Assembly: GCA_028717055.1 (NCBI GenBank)
Contig: JAQUOO010000064.1
Location: forward strand, 1-6,848
Length of the DNA stretch: 6,848 nt
Reading direction: 5' to 3'
Source of the DNA: Candidatus Omnitrophota bacterium
Lineage (GTDB): Bacteria; Omnitrophota; Gorgyraeia; Gygaellales; Profunditerraquicolaceae
The first letter of the stretch is position 1. Every line of letters begins with the position of its first letter. Positions 6,801 through 6,848 of this stretch are shown in pieces. The notes beneath the pieces were generated by a model. That model was not told the origin of the DNA. It searched no databases and saw only the letters and a list, made by a program, of their open reading frames with translations. The position numbers were made by a program, and so were the translations under genes.

Positions 6801-6848
6801 GATGCAGAAGTGGAACAAGGAAGATAATGAGACGTTGAAGAGGGTTCC
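1..6848 (+). CDS. Giant multidomain protein, internal fragment (both ends outside the window)
   Basis: Frame 1 is open for all 2,282 complete codons, with no in-frame stop and no plausible true start, so this is an internal piece of a larger gene. The first residues are already at the Q-loop of an ABC ATPase, so at least about 80 residues are missing upstream; the last residues are at the beginning of a glycosidase-like domain, so several hundred more are expected downstream. The order is ABC importer ATPase, membrane hairpin, patatin lipase, unrecognised module, DHH pyrophosphatase-like domain, helical spacer, GT-B-like domain, His/Cys-rich module and GH13-like start. Recognisable motifs occur in the same frame from end to end, which rules out a chance open frame. 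Codon use looks even along its length. Hydrophilic Ser/Asn/Lys/Pro-rich linkers separate several domains. Such chains of fused enzymes are known from giant proteins of Omnitrophota; that assignment is inferred. The overall function is unknown. Confidence 0.95.
889..1185 (+). other. Linker with probable two-helix membrane hairpin
   Basis: Residues 297-315 are a hydrophilic linker with Ser, Pro, Gln, Lys and Arg. Two hydrophobic stretches follow. The first, residues 320-338, is moderately hydrophobic with one Lys (331). The second, residues 352-374, is strongly hydrophobic and is the best membrane helix in the window. The loop between them is short (about 13 residues) and nearly uncharged. Basic residues flank both outer ends (Lys307, Arg309, Arg313, Lys316 and Lys318 before; Lys385, Arg387, Lys389 and Lys391 after). 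By the positive-inside rule this predicts a hairpin whose two ends both face the cytoplasm, which suits an ATPase on one side and a patatin domain on the other. The second helix is well supported; the first is less certain. If only the second is real, the two flanking domains would lie on opposite sides of the membrane. Confidence 0.7.
901..941. repeat. Two small DNA dyads at the ATPase/linker junction
   Basis: GAACCGGTTC at 901-910 is a perfect 10-base palindrome. At 924-939 two copies of CCGCGG flank the four-base loop CTCA, and the pairing extends to AA/TT after one bulged C. Both lie inside the open frame, just after the normal end of a MalK protein. No T-run follows, so this is not a standard intrinsic terminator. 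A role in mRNA folding is possible, but chance is not excluded. Confidence 0.4.
1288..2271 (+). other. Domain: patatin-like phospholipase/acylhydrolase
   Basis: Residues 430-757 follow the patatin plan. Patatins hydrolyse ester bonds of membrane lipids with a Ser-Asp dyad. The glycine-rich oxyanion loop PGGGIDG (436-442) is followed by a helix and the nucleophile elbow GATSIGAIVA (463-472) with Ser466. GGISKGDAVLEWIRSLI resembles the usual segment between elbow and Asp, and TFGELKE (539-545) is a typical family motif. DLAIRASISLPVIFNPV (578-594) matches the conserved stretch before the catalytic Asp, which is Asp611 in LIDGSIHPEGSLP. A C-terminal beta strand and helix (about 715-757) look like the normal patatin end. 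Both catalytic residues are present. One oddity is the elbow, which has Ala464 where most patatins have Gly in G-x-S-x-G. A hydrophobic stretch at 671-694 is broken by Arg681 and is more likely a buried or membrane-lying helix than a true membrane span. The closest membrane anchor is the upstream hairpin, which would place the domain next to its lipid substrate. Confidence 0.88.
2272..3081 (+). other. Unrecognised module between patatin and DHH domains
   Basis: Residues 758-1027 match no family that I recognise. The N-terminal part (758-830) is basic and mixed. Residues 835-885 look helical and acidic, with many Glu. A probable beta region around 890-920 includes KNGYRCYIR and RGAIYIS. It is followed by a helix, PNLLAAAIGW, and a long, charged helix pair ending near 1027 (VQERKLLLEYERDF and following). 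The stretch 901-935 shares spacing with residues 2097-2127 of the His/Cys-rich module far downstream: KNG, four residues, an Ile-Arg pair, a hydrophobic strand and then P-x-L. It lacks the His and Cys residues of that copy. It could be a degenerate or structural version of the same fold. No catalytic residues can be named and no function is proposed. Confidence 0.4.
3082..3153 (+). other. Hydrophilic interdomain linker
   Basis: Residues 1028-1051 are rich in Ser, Asn, Lys, Asp and Gly with almost no hydrophobic residues (for example TSSPNDSGKNKNELL). This is typical of a flexible tether between folded domains. It separates the unrecognised module from the DHH pyrophosphatase-like domain, and it would be a natural site for proteolytic cutting if the chain is processed, which is unproven. 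Confidence 0.55.
3256..4320 (+). other. Domain: DHH/DHHA2 family II (PpaC-like) inorganic pyrophosphatase
   Basis: Residues 1086-1440 match the layout of family II Mn-dependent pyrophosphatases, which split pyrophosphate to phosphate. I compared the residues from memory with Bacillus subtilis PpaC. Motif I is CLPHRDQEKDG, giving His1093, Glu1097 and Asp1099 for His9, Asp13 and Asp15. Motif II is LFDHNEV, giving Asp1183 for Asp75. Motif III is GDHHP, giving His1203 for His97. Asp1255 in LADAIISDED matches Asp149. The DHHA2 lobe follows, with VEELLRDSKKYLYKGQEV giving Lys1322 for Lys205, and a basic KKYQRRRLP segment (1421-1429) standing where PpaC has its Arg-Lys substrate-binding pair. Length and motif spacing fit a complete domain. 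The metal-binding Asp of motif I is replaced by Glu and the basic pair is altered, so activity may be weakened or the substrate changed. A DHH-family phosphoesterase of other specificity, or a prune-like enzyme, is the alternative. Such enzymes normally stand alone in the cytoplasm; fusion in a giant chain is unusual. Confidence 0.8.
4321..4728 (+). other. Helix-rich spacer
   Basis: Residues 1441-1576 look almost entirely alpha-helical. They include several amphipathic segments with Glu/Lys/Leu patterns (for example RAALILAERLEKAFEELEL at 1466-1484 and VKQLLELKKLGKDVYQLHL). The segment ends in a Pro/Asn/Gly-rich stretch (1564-1576) before the next beta-alpha domain. No family was recognised. 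It may be a helical extension of the preceding domain, the N-terminal cap of the following GT-B-like domain, or a small independent bundle. Confidence 0.45.
4729..5970 (+). other. Domain: probable GT-B-fold glycosyltransferase-like domain
   Basis: Residues 1577-1990 have the two-lobe pattern of GT-B enzymes, which move a sugar from a nucleotide donor to an acceptor. The N-terminal lobe begins with a beta strand and a glycine-rich turn, RIIVLFRNFGDCGDAAEAAG (1578-1597), followed by a helix, as at the start of many GT-B proteins. The C-terminal lobe starts at KIIFVSANGARE (1811-1822). It contains LPHELFSKLLIISDLPVAVT and then GDMSLTEAISAGKVFLYE (1881-1898), the typical donor-site loop and helix with an acidic residue and a small-residue turn. 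EarP, the rhamnosyltransferase of elongation factor P, has a similar arrangement here, but I cannot claim that specificity. The middle part (about 1690-1740, with KAGFGEDTIGFFAGSS) is of unknown role. The fold call rests on pattern rather than close family identity, and the donor and acceptor are unknown. Confidence 0.5.
5971..6654 (+). other. Linker and His/Cys-rich module of unknown function
   Basis: Residues 1991-2030 form a hydrophilic linker (Gln, Ser, Asn, Lys). A mixed alpha/beta module of about 180 residues follows. It has a beta region with LRIYLIGGELTE (2046-2057) and IQVELIGRKNGKFFEIRRY, then a hydrophobic helix, then a His/Cys-rich segment. In that segment His2136-Glu2137 with Glu2140 is followed by His2145, Cys2146, Glu2150, His2152, Cys2156, His2157 and His2160, all within 25 residues. 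Such a cluster could bind a metal. The HExxE start followed by EEAH recalls a helix pair from a metallopeptidase-like fold, but the standard HExxH motif is absent. A distant relative may lie at residues 901-935. The final part (2165-2218) is helical and leads into the GH13-like start. No function is assigned. Confidence 0.35.
6655..6848 (+). other. Domain start: probable GH13 (alpha-amylase superfamily) barrel, truncated by window edge
   Basis: Residues 2219-2282 resemble the first beta-alpha units of a GH13 (beta/alpha)8 barrel. EIDGRAL (2220-2226) is placed like the first strand (often seen as EINTRVWL in uncharacterised GH13 glucosidase-like proteins). TYGTVDRVPAGFWNWLSGMG resembles the helix that follows, and IGVIWFKAPWEESELS (2249-2264) is like the second strand with its VWLMGVW-type ending. 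GH13 enzymes hydrolyse or transfer alpha-glucosidic bonds. The catalytic Asp, Glu and Asp would lie downstream of the window, so neither activity nor the exact family can be checked. Its presence in the same chain as a MalK-type ATPase would make sense for an alpha-glucan or maltodextrin role, but this is an inference from two partial domains. Confidence 0.5.

Noticed and set aside
1..6848. Recoded stop codons (alternative genetic code) as the reason for the long frame
   Set aside because: No TAA, TAG or TGA occurs in frame 1 at all, and Trp is encoded by TGG, so the standard bacterial code explains the frame.

Overview
The whole window lies inside one protein-coding gene. Frame 1 of the + strand is open from the first base to the last: 2,282 consecutive codons with no TAA, TAG or TGA, and with neither the true start nor the true stop in view. 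It encodes a chain of unrelated enzyme-like domains joined by short hydrophilic linkers. Every other reading frame is broken into short pieces that overlap clear protein motifs in frame 1, so they are treated as shadows.

Reading 5' to 3' (residues numbered from the window start): (1) residues 1-296, the C-terminal three quarters of a MalK/UgpC-type sugar-importer ATPase with its regulatory domain; (2) residues 297-395, a linker carrying a probable two-helix membrane hairpin; (3) residues 430-757, a patatin-like phospholipase/acylhydrolase with its Ser-Asp dyad; (4) residues 758-1027, an unrecognised module; (5) residues 1086-1440, a DHH/DHHA2 domain resembling family II (PpaC-type) manganese pyrophosphatases; (6) residues 1441-1576, a helical spacer; (7) residues 1577-1990, a probable GT-B-fold glycosyltransferase-like domain; (8) residues 1991-2218, a linker and a His/Cys-rich module that may be a distant relative of the unrecognised module in (4); (9) residues 2219-2282, what looks like the first part of a GH13 (alpha-amylase-superfamily) barrel, cut by the window edge.

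The source is probably an uncultured bacterium using the standard bacterial code: TGG encodes Trp and no in-frame TGA occurs. Giant, enzyme-studded proteins of many thousands of residues are known from the candidate phylum Omnitrophota, and this window fits that style. The taxonomic guess is an inference from architecture, not from a marker gene.

Functionally, the chain brings together sugar-import ATPase, lipid acylhydrolase, phosphohydrolase, glycosyltransferase-like and glycosidase-like parts in one translation product. The charge pattern around the hairpin suggests that the ATPase and patatin parts both face the cytoplasm. Whether the chain works as one scaffold or is cut into pieces cannot be told from the sequence. 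There are no RNA genes, CRISPR arrays, mobile elements, promoters or convincing terminators in the window, and no intergenic DNA.
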